From: a virus
Reading direction: 5' to 3' (one strand)
Length of the DNA: 28,347 bases
IMG/VR virus record: IMGVR_UViG_3300039050_000041
Location: 9,994 to 38,340 of that record
The number at the start of each line of letters is the position of its first letter. Positions within the stretch are counted from its first letter, which is position 1. The notes beneath the pieces are model-generated. The model was not told the origin of the DNA. It ran no database searches and worked only from the letters and a program-made list of their open reading frames with translations. This document shows positions 1 to 8,659 of this stretch, in pieces. The position numbers and the translations under genes are program-made.

Positions 1-367
1 CACCATGATTGGGATGCCCTAATATGCTTTGTATTTTTGCAATGGTTGTTTGATTACCTGCTGTATCTTCTGAATCAAATCTTATTTCTCCAGCCAAATC
101 TCCTTCTGCTGGTGAAGCTGAATTTCTATGAAGAACCATTACTGGACCTGTATTTGCATCAGCATCAGTAGATTCTAAAATTAAAGTGTCGGTATTACCT
201 GTATTGACTACTTTTAAAGTTCCAGCAGTTAAAGTAGCAACATCTGTACCACCAATTTTAAAATCTATTTGGTCATCAGTATCTGCAGTTATTGATGTAT
301 CTGCATCGGCATCAAGAATAAGTTCTTGTCCATTTAAATCTATTAGTGATGCTTTTGTTAGTGCCAT
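1..367 (-). CDS. Tail fibre-like structural protein, N-terminal part
   Basis: Only the first 122 residues are in the window; the gene continues past the left edge. The start is ATG at 367, preceded by AGAGGAA. The protein opens MALTKASLIDLNGQELILDA and goes on with Asp/Thr/Gly-rich sequence of short beta-strand character, including TDTLILESTDADANTGPVMV and SPAEGDLAGEIRFDSED. I recall this opening and the LAGEIRF-type segment from tail fibre or other virion proteins of marine phages; that is memory, not a search. It is the last late gene visible and lies 16 bases after the connector candidate, which fits a virion role. Receptor binding or an enzyme domain would lie in the missing C-terminal part. 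Confidence is moderate for virion protein and lower for fibre. Confidence 0.6.
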   Translation of the reverse strand, partial: MALTKASLIDLNGQELILDADADTSITADTDDQIDFKIGGTDVATLTAGTLKVVNTGNTDTLILESTDADANTGPVMVLHRNSASPAEGDLAGEIRFDSEDTAGNQTTIAKIQSILGHPNHG

Positions 368-383
368 ATTATTCCTCTAATGT

Positions 384-1151
384 TTAGTAATAAAGTCTGT
401 CATCTACCATAGTTCTTGGGGTAGGATTAATTAAATTAGACTTCATGTGTTTTAATGCTTTTTTATAATCTTCTAATGCAAAGGCAGCTTGTTGTGGGCT
501 TTCTTTAAATTGCCACACATAGTATCTAACTCTTGCTGTAATTACATTACTGTATTGTTCTGGAAAAACTATTTCATCTCCGTGTGCACTTAATGCTGTT
601 GGTCTATTAAAAGCATAAAAGTGTATATTATAAACTTTGTCCGGTATTGGACTTAATCCAAACTTTCTACTGTCTGGAGATTTAAATACATATTTAGGCT
701 CACCATAAGCTTGAGTGTTAGCATCGTCTGCATTTTCAGCATCTCTTAAAAATCTTCGCCACTCTTCAAGATTAATATGTTTTAATCCTTCTGAAACAAA
801 TGGAGCTGATTCACCTGACACACTAATTGTTGTAATGTAAAAATCATCCCAATCAATAGATGCAAAGTCTGTAGTTATACTAGAACTACCATCTTTTAAA
901 GTGTACCATCTTTGTCCAGCTACTGTCGCAATAGTTGTATTACCGTAAAACGGGTCTGTTGCTCCACTTAATCCTGCGGAAAAAAAAGGTAGCTGTGGCT
1001 CTTCATTGGCTACGTCAAAGATAGCTTTATTTATAGAATCTTTAACAAACTGTTGAAAGCCTACAGCACTTGCAAAACTGCTAGATGTTAAAGGAACTTC
1101 ATTTAGTTCCCTAAGTATTTCATTGGTTAAATCTAAATATGTAGTTGCCAT
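384..1151 (-). CDS. Head-tail connector or tail accessory protein candidate
   Basis: 255 residues starting MATTYLDLTNEILRELNEVP. The N-terminal half is helical and polar, a central Trp/Tyr-rich part (about 80-150) looks like beta structure, and a helical C-terminus ends near KALKHMKSNL. This plan, and the place downstream of the capsid gene and upstream of the fibre, fit the small adaptor proteins that join portal to tail in podoviruses (P22 gp4-like or T7 gp11-like roles). No catalytic motif is visible. The ATG overlaps the preceding stop as TAATG, so translation is probably coupled. The role is inferred from position and general appearance. Confidence 0.5.
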   Translation of the reverse strand: MATTYLDLTNEILRELNEVPLTSSSFASAVGFQQFVKDSINKAIFDVANEEPQLPFFSAGLSGATDPFYGNTTIATVAGQRWYTLKDGSSSITTDFASIDWDDFYITTISVSGESAPFVSEGLKHINLEEWRRFLRDAENADDANTQAYGEPKYVFKSPDSRKFGLSPIPDKVYNIHFYAFNRPTALSAHGDEIVFPEQYSNVITARVRYYVWQFKESPQQAAFALEDYKKALKHMKSNLINPTPRTMVDDRLYY

Positions 1152-1297
1152 TATTTTTTATGAATTTTTTGTATTTGAAAACTAGCTTTTTTACTAGCTC
1201 CTTTATGAGGTTTGTAACCACCTTTAGGGTCTTTCATAAGCTTGTAGCTTTTTCCAGACTTCATCCAGTGATAACCTTTTGGTGCTTCTACTTGCAT
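1151..1297 (-). CDS. Small Lys/Gly-rich protein, 48 aa
   Basis: The 48-residue product MQVEAPKGYHWMKSGKSYKL... is very rich in Lys and Gly and ends with IHKK. It is tied to both neighbours by TAATG overlaps: its ATG shares bases with the stop of the 68-aa gene, and its stop shares a base with the connector ATG. Such overlap in an otherwise compact late operon supports a real gene despite its size. No enzyme motif or membrane segment is present. A nucleic-acid or virion-associated role would fit the charge, but this is inference. Confidence 0.6.
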   Translation of the reverse strand: MQVEAPKGYHWMKSGKSYKLMKDPKGGYKPHKGASKKASFQIQKIHKK

Positions 1298-1503
1298 TAT
1301 TTATCTGTAGAGCTTTTCATAGTGTTCATACCTACCATAGCATTACACTTTCTTTCTTTATCTTCTATTGAGTCATAGTAATGAATTCCACCACCATGAG
1401 CTTTTTTCATTCTTTTAGATGAGCCACCGTACATCATTTCTTTTCTAGCCATGTAACCACCACCCATCATTTTCTTTTTTTTCTTTTTGTCCATTCCGTA
1501 CAT
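1297..1503 (-). CDS. Small Met/Lys/Gly-rich protein, 68 aa
   Basis: 68 residues starting MYGMDKKKKKKMMGGGYMAR, with repeated Met-Met, Gly-Gly-Gly and Lys runs; the C-terminal half (about 40-68) is a more ordinary acidic/polar sequence. A good ribosome site, AGAGGTAAAT, precedes ATG at 1503. It is the first gene after the capsid terminator, so its expression depends on read-through, since no promoter is seen in 1504-1557. Function unknown. The low-complexity start resembles short basic proteins I remember from marine phages. Later in-frame Met codons (residues 4, 12, 13, 18) could also serve as starts. Confidence 0.55.
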   Translation of the reverse strand: MYGMDKKKKKKMMGGGYMARKEMMYGGSSKRMKKAHGGGIHYYDSIEDKERKCNAMVGMNTMKSSTDK

Positions 1504-1523
1504 ATTTACCTCTTTTATATATT

Positions 1524-1549
1524 AAAAGGAGGAGTCCGAAGACTCCCCC
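1524..1549 (-). terminator. Rho-independent terminator after capsid gene
   Basis: Read leftward, GGGGGAGTC and GACTCCTCC form a 9-bp stem with one G-U pair, closed by the very stable loop TTCG and followed by TTTT. It begins 9 bases past the capsid stop codon. Three more late genes follow without a visible promoter, so it probably works as a partial terminator that lowers expression of downstream genes relative to capsid. Confidence 0.8.
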
Positions 1550-1557
1550 AATTATAT

Positions 1558-2541
1558 TTAGTCTACTGTGTAGAAAGCAGATACTAAAGCTTCTGGTCTA
1601 AGGACCTTTGCTCCGTATACGTGCAATCCTCTAACAATATCACCAAAAGAACTAGGGTCTCTAAGAACCTCAGTTGAGATGATAGTTTGAGCAGTTGCAG
1701 TAGAAGAAATGTGACCAGCAAGAATTTTGCCGGAAGCTGTACTAGCAGCAGCAACATTATTAGATTTGTACATGTCAAATCCTCTTAGTTTACCACTAGA
1801 TACAAGACCATTTCTTATAGAGCCTTGACCTGCGTTAAAGTCTACAGACATTAACTTAGAGCCAGATTGAGAAAGTTCATTGTAGAACGAAGGTGGTGCA
1901 ACGAACCATCTTCCTTCTTCAGGAACACTTTGCTCATCTAACAATTTAGCCATAAATGCCATTACGTCAAGAGGGTCAGCTCCAGTACCATCAGAACCTG
2001 TAAGGTCGATAGAGTTAGAGCCACCTTGATGCTGACCCATAGTTTGAGTAGCAGCAGCAGCATCAGCACCTAAAACGTGGTCAGGTGAAGATGTAGACAC
2101 TCCAGAGAACATAGCAGCGATTACTGCAGCATCATAAGAATCTCTTAATGCGTAAGCTGCAGAAGAAGTTGCTACTTCTTTGAAGTTAACGTGTGACATA
2201 TTAGTTTCAATATCATCTACGATGAATTTGAAAGCCTTTGCACTATCTACAACTAAAGTTAACTCTTGGTCAGTTAATTTAGTAGCAGTAGTATCAGAAC
2301 CCCTAGTGTAATCCGATACAGAGATTACAGGTTCTTTGATAATCTTTACAGAGTCTCCGTAAGCAGATATTTCACCGGCATAGTCGGTGTTAGTAATAGC
2401 TTCAACTACCGATGCTTTTCTGAAAAAGTTTAAAACCTTTTTAGAATAAATCGAAGGTAGGAAAAAACTATTAGTTTGTCCACTAACGGAGTTTGCAAAG
2501 TTTGCATCAGTATCAGTTGACGGTTCAAAATATTGAGCCAT
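1558..2541 (-). CDS. Major capsid protein (HK97-like fold predicted)
   Basis: 327 residues, a usual size for a podovirus capsid subunit. It opens MAQYFEPSTDTDANFANSVS, then SIYSKKVLNFFRKASVVEAI (about 30-50), a charged segment with IKEPVISVSDYTRG, and later a Pro-Glu-Gly-Arg-Trp (PEEGRW) motif and VLRPEALVSAFY near the end. The last parts resemble the P-domain and C-terminal strands common in T7-like capsid proteins. It is directly downstream of the scaffold candidate and followed by a strong terminator, as expected for the most abundant late product. Start ATG has AGGAG at proper spacing. The fold is inferred from family resemblance and position. Confidence 0.85.
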   Translation of the reverse strand: MAQYFEPSTDTDANFANSVSGQTNSFFLPSIYSKKVLNFFRKASVVEAITNTDYAGEISAYGDSVKIIKEPVISVSDYTRGSDTTATKLTDQELTLVVDSAKAFKFIVDDIETNMSHVNFKEVATSSAAYALRDSYDAAVIAAMFSGVSTSSPDHVLGADAAAATQTMGQHQGGSNSIDLTGSDGTGADPLDVMAFMAKLLDEQSVPEEGRWFVAPPSFYNELSQSGSKLMSVDFNAGQGSIRNGLVSSGKLRGFDMYKSNNVAAASTASGKILAGHISSTATAQTIISTEVLRDPSSFGDIVRGLHVYGAKVLRPEALVSAFYTVD

Positions 2542-2566
2542 GATAATACTCCTGTGTATTTATAGT

Positions 2567-3451
2567 TTATTTTATGATTCTGCCTTGTTGCATAGCTTCG
2601 CTAATTTCAACTTCGTGTTTATCAAACTCAGCCATACTCATTGCAGCAATCTCCTTTTCAGACCATATCTTTTCGCTTTTAGGTTCAACACTTGTTGTTT
2701 TAGTTGATACCATATCAGCAGCAGATTTAGTCTTTTTAGAAGATGACTTTTTCTTTTCAGGAACTCCTATACCCATATCATTTTTAAATAAATCTAAAGC
2801 TCTAGTAGCTAAATCAGCATCATCAGGATTGTTATAAATCCAATCTCTTATTGATTGAGGTTGCTCATTAGCCCAGTCATGGAAACTTTCACTGTTTTTA
2901 ATTTCTTGAAAATCAGGATGTTTCTCTTGTAACCTTTTTATAGCTTCTTGTTGTACAATTTCTGTTTCTCTTTGTTGAAGCTTACTAAGACGTTCTTCTA
3001 AAAGTTTTGCCTTAGATTCACTTTGCATGTGAGCTACAGTTTCTACAACTTCATACACTTCTGGATAAGAGTTTTTAAAATCTTCAAGTTCTTCTTCAGT
3101 TTTAGGAGCAGTATATTCTGTCTTATTAGCTGAAGCTTCTTCTAATAACTCTTGATTTTTAGCTCTTAAAGAATTAACCGTTTTATCGTGATGTCTTTTT
3201 AAGTCATCGTAACGCTTTTTGTAGTCTGGTTTTTTATAAGGACTATCCTTAGTTTCCAAATTATCTACTTCAACATTACCAACCTGCTCTGCTTCATTAA
3301 CGTCACCTGATTTAAATAATTTATTTTTTTCAGATGGCTCTTCAAAATAAAGCTGGTCTGCTGATTCAAAAGGTTTATCTTCACCAGTGTGCCAAGATTT
3401 TTTTAAATTATAAGGATTTGGCTGTTCCTCATTTAAGACTTCTTCAGTCAT
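2567..3451 (-). CDS. Scaffolding protein candidate
   Basis: 294 residues, highly charged (Glu, Lys, Asp), with a long predicted coiled coil at about 80-185 (DDLKRHHDKTVNSLRAKNQE... KAKLLEERLSKLQQRETEI), a Ser/Lys-rich hinge at about 230-245 and a short helical C-terminus EFDKHEVEISEAMQQGRIIK. Internal scaffolds of T7-like phages are acidic coiled-coil proteins encoded just before the capsid gene and bind the shell through the C-terminus; gene order and composition match. Start ATG at 3451 has GGAGG-type pairing (AGTAGGAGGATAGAAA). No homology search was possible. Confidence 0.75.
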   Translation of the reverse strand: MTEEVLNEEQPNPYNLKKSWHTGEDKPFESADQLYFEEPSEKNKLFKSGDVNEAEQVGNVEVDNLETKDSPYKKPDYKKRYDDLKRHHDKTVNSLRAKNQELLEEASANKTEYTAPKTEEELEDFKNSYPEVYEVVETVAHMQSESKAKLLEERLSKLQQRETEIVQQEAIKRLQEKHPDFQEIKNSESFHDWANEQPQSIRDWIYNNPDDADLATRALDLFKNDMGIGVPEKKKSSSKKTKSAADMVSTKTTSVEPKSEKIWSEKEIAAMSMAEFDKHEVEISEAMQQGRIIK

Positions 3452-3470
3452 TTTCTATCCTCCTACTCAG

Positions 3471-3575
3471 GGCTTCATCTACAAGGTAGCTCTATGTCGA
3501 CTAGAGGGCTTGTTTGTAAAGGTAGCCTTTCGGTGTTTATTAAAAGATAAAGGCTTGATTTCTCAAGGTGGCTTT
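3471..3575 (-). repeat. Three imperfect tandem repeats in leader of scaffold gene
   Basis: Three related blocks lie in the gap before the scaffold gene: 3471-3492, 3507-3529 and 3552-3575. On the plus strand each begins GGCTT and has AAGGTRGC about 8 bases later. Local inverted repeats occur, such as AAAGGTAGCCTTT and CTTGATTTCTCAAG. They could be an RNA leader structure or a protein-binding array in the late operon. I do not recognise the element. Confidence 0.5.
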
Positions 3576-3583
3576 ATCGCTAT

Positions 3584-4486
3584 TTAGCTTCTAACGTGTG
3601 GTCTGCCAGAAAGCATAGATTTTTTAATCTCTTCATCAACGTCTGATTTTTCAAACAAACGAGACATTTCATCTTTCATCATACCACCGTCTTTAGCTGG
3701 TTGTCTTTCATCTGCAGCAGCTTCAGCTTCTTTCATCATAGACATTAAATTGTCTGCTCCGATTTCTTCTACAGCTTTTGCAGTAAAGACAAATTCTCCA
3801 TCCGATAACCTTGCAGGTATCGAATCGGAGACTTCCGTGCCCGGACCTTCAACAGGTCCAGAGCCTGAAAATTCTTGAGCTACATCCATTACTTTTTCAA
3901 AAAGTGAATTTAACTCTTCATTATTATTTAATTCTTCTTGTAGTGTTTCTTGTTCTTCTTCTGATAATGCTTCTTTTATTACAAAGTCAGTAAAGTTATC
4001 TTCCATTTCTTCATCAGACTCCATTTCCATTTCAACATCTTGCATATCTTCTAAATCATCAGCTAATAAAGAACCACCTTCTGCTTTTAGTAATCTAGTA
4101 TCATCACCTAAATCATCTAAAAACATTTCACCAAATGTTTCAAAAGCTTCATCATCAAAAAGCTCTGATAAATATTTAGCTTTTCCACCTTTGTCAGTTT
4201 TAGAAATTTCAAGTAATTCTCTTATTGCAACAGCTTCTCTCATTTCTTTAGGACTTAAATCTAGTTTATTTATGTCTATACCATCTGGTCCAAGTTTAGC
4301 AAACATGCTTAAATTTTTAAACTTATCATCATTTTCTTTTAAAAAACGTAACATTTGTTTAGCATCATTAGACGATAAATCATCTCCTGCTCCTTTTGGC
4401 AAATCTTTAGAAACAGCTTTTGGTACTGTTTTTAACAGTTTTACTAAACCTGCCATGGCATATTGTTGTCTTTCTTTTTTTAACAT
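3584..4486 (-). CDS. Acidic structural protein between portal and scaffold, 300 aa
   Basis: 300 residues. A basic helical start (MLKKERQQYAMAGLVKLLKT) is followed by a very acidic middle (about 125-205, with EDMQDVEMEMESDEEMED) and a conserved-looking segment GPGTEVSDSIPARLSDGEFV at about 218-237. I recall the SDSIPARLSDGEFV-type motif from virion or head-associated proteins of many phages, though its function is not known to me. Position between portal and scaffold suggests a head or internal protein. The start uses GAGGG eight bases before ATG, just after the stop of the 77-aa overlapping gene. A later Met at residue 11 is an alternative start. Confidence 0.6.
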   Translation of the reverse strand: MLKKERQQYAMAGLVKLLKTVPKAVSKDLPKGAGDDLSSNDAKQMLRFLKENDDKFKNLSMFAKLGPDGIDINKLDLSPKEMREAVAIRELLEISKTDKGGKAKYLSELFDDEAFETFGEMFLDDLGDDTRLLKAEGGSLLADDLEDMQDVEMEMESDEEMEDNFTDFVIKEALSEEEQETLQEELNNNEELNSLFEKVMDVAQEFSGSGPVEGPGTEVSDSIPARLSDGEFVFTAKAVEEIGADNLMSMMKEAEAAADERQPAKDGGMMKDEMSRLFEKSDVDEEIKKSMLSGRPHVRS

Positions 4487-4490
4487 AGTT

Positions 4491-4724
4491 TTATCCCTCT
4501 TGTTTTCTATTTAAAGTTTCTTTAACCCTCTCCGGCAACGTCTCTAAGAGTGCCAGTGAAGTTATCCTCCCCTGCAACCGGAACATTTCCTGTTCCGATG
4601 TTGCCGTTGCCAGTGCCTGTAACTCCAAGTTCTTGCGTTCCTTCAGGTACTCCACCAGTACCTCCCATACCTCCGGGTTGTTGACCACCGGGTTGAGCTT
4701 CCTCGCCTGTATTTTGTCCAACAT
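4491..4724 (-). CDS. 77-aa protein overlapping the portal 3' end in another frame
   Basis: 77 residues, MLDKIQARKLNPVVNNPEVW..., mostly alpha-helical with regular charged residues. It shares 4522-4724 with the portal gene in a different frame and ends 31 bases beyond the portal stop. I accept it because the product looks like a normal folded protein (NPEVWEVLVEYLKERKNLEL, then RLQGRITSLALLETL) and resembles small proteins I recall being encoded after portal genes in T7-like marine phages. AGGAA precedes its ATG, and its stop falls immediately before the ribosome site of the next gene. In this region the portal frame gives low-complexity Gly/Pro/Thr sequence, so the portal tail may be the frame that adapted. 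Confidence 0.65.
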   Translation of the reverse strand: MLDKIQARKLNPVVNNPEVWEVLVEYLKERKNLELQALATATSEQEMFRLQGRITSLALLETLPERVKETLNRKQEG

Positions 4725-6726
4725 TTTGCATTCCTATAATTTGTGCCATCATAGCTGCTTCCTCTGGGTCGTTCAGAATTTCATCTGGGTCGAGGTCTAA
4801 GCTATAGGCAAGTTCACTAATTAATTTAGAAACTTTAACAAATGGTGCAATAGTTGGATTTTGTGCAGTTTGTAAGAACATTGTAAGTCTTTGACTTCTA
4901 ACTTCTTTCTGCATCAAACTATTTGTACCAGTTGCTTTAACTTCTAAATCACCTACAACATCAAGTGTATCATCTAAGAACTGCATATTCCATTGAAAAT
5001 ATGCTTCACCTAATGGTTTTAATAAAAAGTCATCAAGATTTTTAACAACTGTTTTAATATTTAAACTAGCAGCTCCTAGTAACATTGACATACCTGAAGC
5101 AGTTCGTGTCATACTTTGTACTCCAGTTTGTCCATGCGAATAACTAGGTAAACCAGTTTGTTCGTCTGCAAGTTGTCTAAACCTGTCAAACATCATCATG
5201 TTTTCAGGTGCTGTGTTAGGAAACTTTAAACCATATATAGATTGACCGGGCATCCCGGCTTGTCTTCTAAATATTTTGCCGGGGTATATTTCCATATTTT
5301 GTCCACCGACTAAAGCTGACTCATCAACATCAAATACTAATGAACCAGCTAATGCTAAATTATCAATAGCCATTCGAGCATGACCATTCATAATTTGTTG
5401 AGAATCATCCATATTCTCAGCGACTCCTATACCAAAGAAATTATATGGATTTCTTTCGTAAGGAAAAGCATGGTAAGGTATGCGATAAGGTGTAAATGGA
5501 TTTATTACTGCTCGTAGTAATCTATTACCACATATCCATGCGTTAATCTGTACTTCATCTAAATCGTCAACACTTTCATCTAATTCAATGCCGACTTGTC
5601 TAGCATATTGAGCATCCATAATACCCCAATATTCTAAGACTTCAAAGTTTTCAGCGTAATCTTCTGCTCTGTAGTCATCTTTTAACTGACTTTCAAAATC
5701 TTTTTCAATATAATTAGGACCTTCTTGTATACATTCTCTAATTATATCTTTATCAAAATAAGGCATATTTCTTAGTTGCCTTAACTGACTACGATTCATT
5801 TTGTGTCTATGAATTACATATTCACATTCTTCTATGTTTGTTGCTGCAGGGTCTGGGTAAAAATCCCAACAGCTTACAAATTCTATTCTTGGTACTCTAA
5901 CTTCAACTGGAGAATAACTTCTTTGGTCTCCTGCAACTTCCCACTTATGTAAAGTTTTATTAAAATTAAAAGGTCCTTTTATAATTCCAGTTCCTAGTAA
6001 AGCTGATTCAAGTAAAGCATTTCTTATTTCAGACGAGCCATTAGACTCTTCTATTTGGTCATGTACCAGTTTTTCCATTCTTCTCGCAGCTTTTGCTGCT
6101 GGAGATATTTCTGGTATTTGTGGAAGAGGACTTGTACCTTCTTGTAGCATATTCATGCTTTCAAGTTTATTTTCTAAAGTGTCTTCAAACATTCCAGAGC
6201 CAATAGTAGCTCCTGCTTTTAAAACTTGTCCATCTCCTGCGTAACCATAATCTAAACGATTACCGTCTATATCTTCTATTATAGCTTCAGCTTGATTTCC
6301 GATAGGTGCTGATGTTTCTAAACCCGGTGTTAAATTTTGTAAATCAAGATAAGCATTTTCTTTTTCACCTTCAGGAACATCTGTTTCTTGAATACCTATA
6401 GGAAACTTACCTGTACCAAAAATAACATCTACTAATTGTCCAAAAGCAGCTAATACTTTTGTTTTAGTTATCTTAACAAAAATACGAGACTTTTCAGACT
6501 CTCTAAATTTTATTGATTTAGAATATAAACCTCTGTAGTTTTCGTAAGCTCTTAGCCAACGAGTTTCTTCAGAGTTCCTAGCTTCTTCTGCTAGTGTAAA
6601 TCTGCCATTAATAATACCTACTAAGTTTAATATTTGTTGTTCTTCAAGTGTTAAAGCTTTACCAGCTTCACCCTCTACTTCTTCGTAGATATTATCTGCG
6701 TTTAAAAATGTATTTTCTTCTGCCAT
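4522..6726 (-). CDS. Portal protein
   Basis: 734 residues, a usual length for large podovirus portals. Features include an N-terminal helical part (LAEEARNSEETRWLRAYENY), a central region with CWDFYPDPAATNIEECEYVI (about 285-305), the segment YHAFPYERNPYNFFGIGVAE typical of portal stem regions, and QTGLPSYSHGQTGVQSMTRT in the later half. The C-terminal 60 residues are Gly/Gln/Thr-rich low complexity and are dual-coding with the 77-aa gene. It would form the dodecameric DNA entry ring with which the terminase docks. It directly follows the large terminase gene with a 3-base gap. The family assignment rests on motif memory plus order. Confidence 0.85.
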   Translation of the reverse strand: MAEENTFLNADNIYEEVEGEAGKALTLEEQQILNLVGIINGRFTLAEEARNSEETRWLRAYENYRGLYSKSIKFRESEKSRIFVKITKTKVLAAFGQLVDVIFGTGKFPIGIQETDVPEGEKENAYLDLQNLTPGLETSAPIGNQAEAIIEDIDGNRLDYGYAGDGQVLKAGATIGSGMFEDTLENKLESMNMLQEGTSPLPQIPEISPAAKAARRMEKLVHDQIEESNGSSEIRNALLESALLGTGIIKGPFNFNKTLHKWEVAGDQRSYSPVEVRVPRIEFVSCWDFYPDPAATNIEECEYVIHRHKMNRSQLRQLRNMPYFDKDIIRECIQEGPNYIEKDFESQLKDDYRAEDYAENFEVLEYWGIMDAQYARQVGIELDESVDDLDEVQINAWICGNRLLRAVINPFTPYRIPYHAFPYERNPYNFFGIGVAENMDDSQQIMNGHARMAIDNLALAGSLVFDVDESALVGGQNMEIYPGKIFRRQAGMPGQSIYGLKFPNTAPENMMMFDRFRQLADEQTGLPSYSHGQTGVQSMTRTASGMSMLLGAASLNIKTVVKNLDDFLLKPLGEAYFQWNMQFLDDTLDVVGDLEVKATGTNSLMQKEVRSQRLTMFLQTAQNPTIAPFVKVSKLISELAYSLDLDPDEILNDPEEAAMMAQIIGMQNVGQNTGEEAQPGGQQPGGMGGTGGVPEGTQELGVTGTGNGNIGTGNVPVAGEDNFTGTLRDVAGEG

Positions 6727-6729
6727 TTA

Positions 6730-8529
6730 CTAATATCCAAATGTTGAGTCAGCAGGTTTAAACATATCTTTTTTAAAACCTCTGAGTCTTTCTAATGTGT
6801 TTTCCATTCTTGGTCTGCTCATTATCATATAACGCAAAGCATCGTAAGCGTGGTCTGAAGCATTAGTATCAACATCTTCAGGATTAGTTTTTGACAAAGG
6901 TATACCTTGTAATTCTCTTATTAAGTTAGGACATGTATTAAATATCTGTAACTTAGGTCTACCATTTTCTCTAACTTTCAAATACTCATGTATTTGTATT
7001 TTACCTTGAATACGGTTCTTATCAGCTCTTCTTAACTTATGACCAGCTTTCAGTAAAGATTCTCCAACTGTAGGACCTGTAGTACCAGTATTTGCCCAAG
7101 CTGCAGTATCTAAAACACCATTTACAGAGAAAGGGTCTACTATCTCCATATCCGTTATTATAGAAGCTAATTCGTCTCCTGTCAAGCCTTTTTTGTATAA
7201 TTCTCGATAAATTATCAAAGTATTGTCATTTATGTCGATAGTTCCCCATAAACAACAGCTTTCAGAAGCATAACCGTAGTCAATTCCTTTAGTTCTTTCC
7301 CAAGGCAAAGGTATTTCAAATGGTGGTATTACATGTACTTCTGGGTCAAACTCTACAAAAGCTGCACCTTCAGCAACATCCCAATTACCTTCAAGTAGTT
7401 GTTTTCTTTGTATAGGTGGTAAAGACTCCAACATTTTTTCATAAATACCGTCTCTAGATAGGTAAGGATTATCATTTAAGTTTGCTGGAATAAATTTTCT
7501 TGTTAAGCCGTCTTTGCCTATAAAGCTTTTGTTAGGTTCGTCTGGTTCTATGTAGCGTTTTTTTACCCAATGTGAGCCTACACCACCGGGGTTAGCAGTA
7601 CAACGTAAGTATGTTTGTATTTCTGGGTCAGTTGTTCTTAGCCTAGATGCTAAATAGTTCCAACTAAATTCGGTAGGTAAATGAGTTATTTCATCAAAAC
7701 CAATCCAAGAGTATGCTTGTCCTTGATAACGATAAACGTCTGCATCTCTTTCTAAGAAACCAAACTCAACTTTAGCTCCTGAAGGAAAAGTCCAAATTTT
7801 TTCTACTTCTTTAAATTTAGCTCCGGGAAATGCTTGAGGATAAAGTTCTCTTGATTTATCTATAAGCTCTCTTAGTTCTGGCATAGACCTTCTAAGTATT
7901 AATGCTCGATGAGCTTTTCGATGAGCATAACGGAGGGGGTCTACTAACATTGCGTAAGATTTTCCCCCTCCAGCTGCTCCCCCATAGAGTACATCTTTTT
8001 CTCCAGCAGCTAAAAAAAATGTTTGAGGTCCTTCGTTTGGAGAAAATACAACATTAGCATGTTGTAATTCTTCTTGGAGTGTTGGAGTTGTTTTTTCTAA
8101 CTCTTCTTCTGAAACTACTTTAGAAGCTTTTTTATTTGTAACTTTATCTAAAAGTTTTTTTTCTTCTTTTATTTTGTTTTCTTGATAGGCTATTTTCTTT
8201 TTGACAGCCTTTATTTCTTTTTCTTTTTTCTTTAAGTTAAGTTTTCTTTTGTGAGCTGTGCCTTTTTTATTAGGATGATAGTCAGGGTATTGAGTCTCTA
8301 GTTTTTTTAATAAAGCTATATGAGAAAACTTTCTATCTGTTTCCTGAGTTATGAGCTCTGCTGCTTGACGTAAGGAGTATGTTTTATCAATAACAAACTT
8401 ACAATACTTATCAAGTATTTCTAGTTCTTTTTCTATAGGCTCTAACCATCCATCTATTTCACTTAGTTTGTAACCAAATGGAATAGTGGATGATGTTCTT
8501 TTTATATAGCCTTCAGGTACTTTAGCCAA
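6730..8529 (-). CDS. Terminase large subunit
   Basis: 599 residues. Walker A GGAAGGGKS is at 183-191 and Walker B-type WIGFDE ends at 280, giving the packaging ATPase. The nuclease domain shows acidic residues in GIDYGYA (D416), VLDTAAW (D473) and ASDHAYDALRY (D558), the expected RNase H-like triad. An unusual 150-residue N-terminal extension has an HTH-like stretch (SLRQAAELITQETDRKFSHI) and a Lys-rich coiled coil at about 100-145; it may help DNA recognition (inference). No ATG is available near the start; TTG at 8529 is used here, overlapping the end of the preceding 45-aa gene, with no clear Shine-Dalgarno site, so coupling is likely. Confidence 0.92.
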   Translation of the reverse strand: MAKVPEGYIKRTSSTIPFGYKLSEIDGWLEPIEKELEILDKYCKFVIDKTYSLRQAAELITQETDRKFSHIALLKKLETQYPDYHPNKKGTAHKRKLNLKKKEKEIKAVKKKIAYQENKIKEEKKLLDKVTNKKASKVVSEEELEKTTPTLQEELQHANVVFSPNEGPQTFFLAAGEKDVLYGGAAGGGKSYAMLVDPLRYAHRKAHRALILRRSMPELRELIDKSRELYPQAFPGAKFKEVEKIWTFPSGAKVEFGFLERDADVYRYQGQAYSWIGFDEITHLPTEFSWNYLASRLRTTDPEIQTYLRCTANPGGVGSHWVKKRYIEPDEPNKSFIGKDGLTRKFIPANLNDNPYLSRDGIYEKMLESLPPIQRKQLLEGNWDVAEGAAFVEFDPEVHVIPPFEIPLPWERTKGIDYGYASESCCLWGTIDINDNTLIIYRELYKKGLTGDELASIITDMEIVDPFSVNGVLDTAAWANTGTTGPTVGESLLKAGHKLRRADKNRIQGKIQIHEYLKVRENGRPKLQIFNTCPNLIRELQGIPLSKTNPEDVDTNASDHAYDALRYMIMSRPRMENTLERLRGFKKDMFKPADSTFGY

Positions 8530-8659
8530 AATAATTTTTTAGATTTTCGTAATAAGTTTTTAAACCTGCTTTTACTTTAGCTTTTTTCGCAGGGTTTTTA
8601 TCTAAATAAACTATTATGCCAACAGCACAACTAATTATTAGTAATGTTACTATATCCAT
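8522..8659 (-). CDS. Small single-pass membrane protein, 45 aa
   Basis: 45 residues: MDIVTLLIISCAVGIIVYLD forms one clear transmembrane segment, followed by a basic tail KNPAKKAKVKAGLKTYYENL. N-out or N-in cannot be decided, although the positive charge after the segment favours the C-terminus inside. Its ATG overlaps the stop of the preceding gene (TAATG) and its end overlaps the terminase start. A holin-like role is conceivable for a short membrane protein among late genes, but there is no direct support. Confidence 0.6.
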   Translation of the reverse strand: MDIVTLLIISCAVGIIVYLDKNPAKKAKVKAGLKTYYENLKNYFG

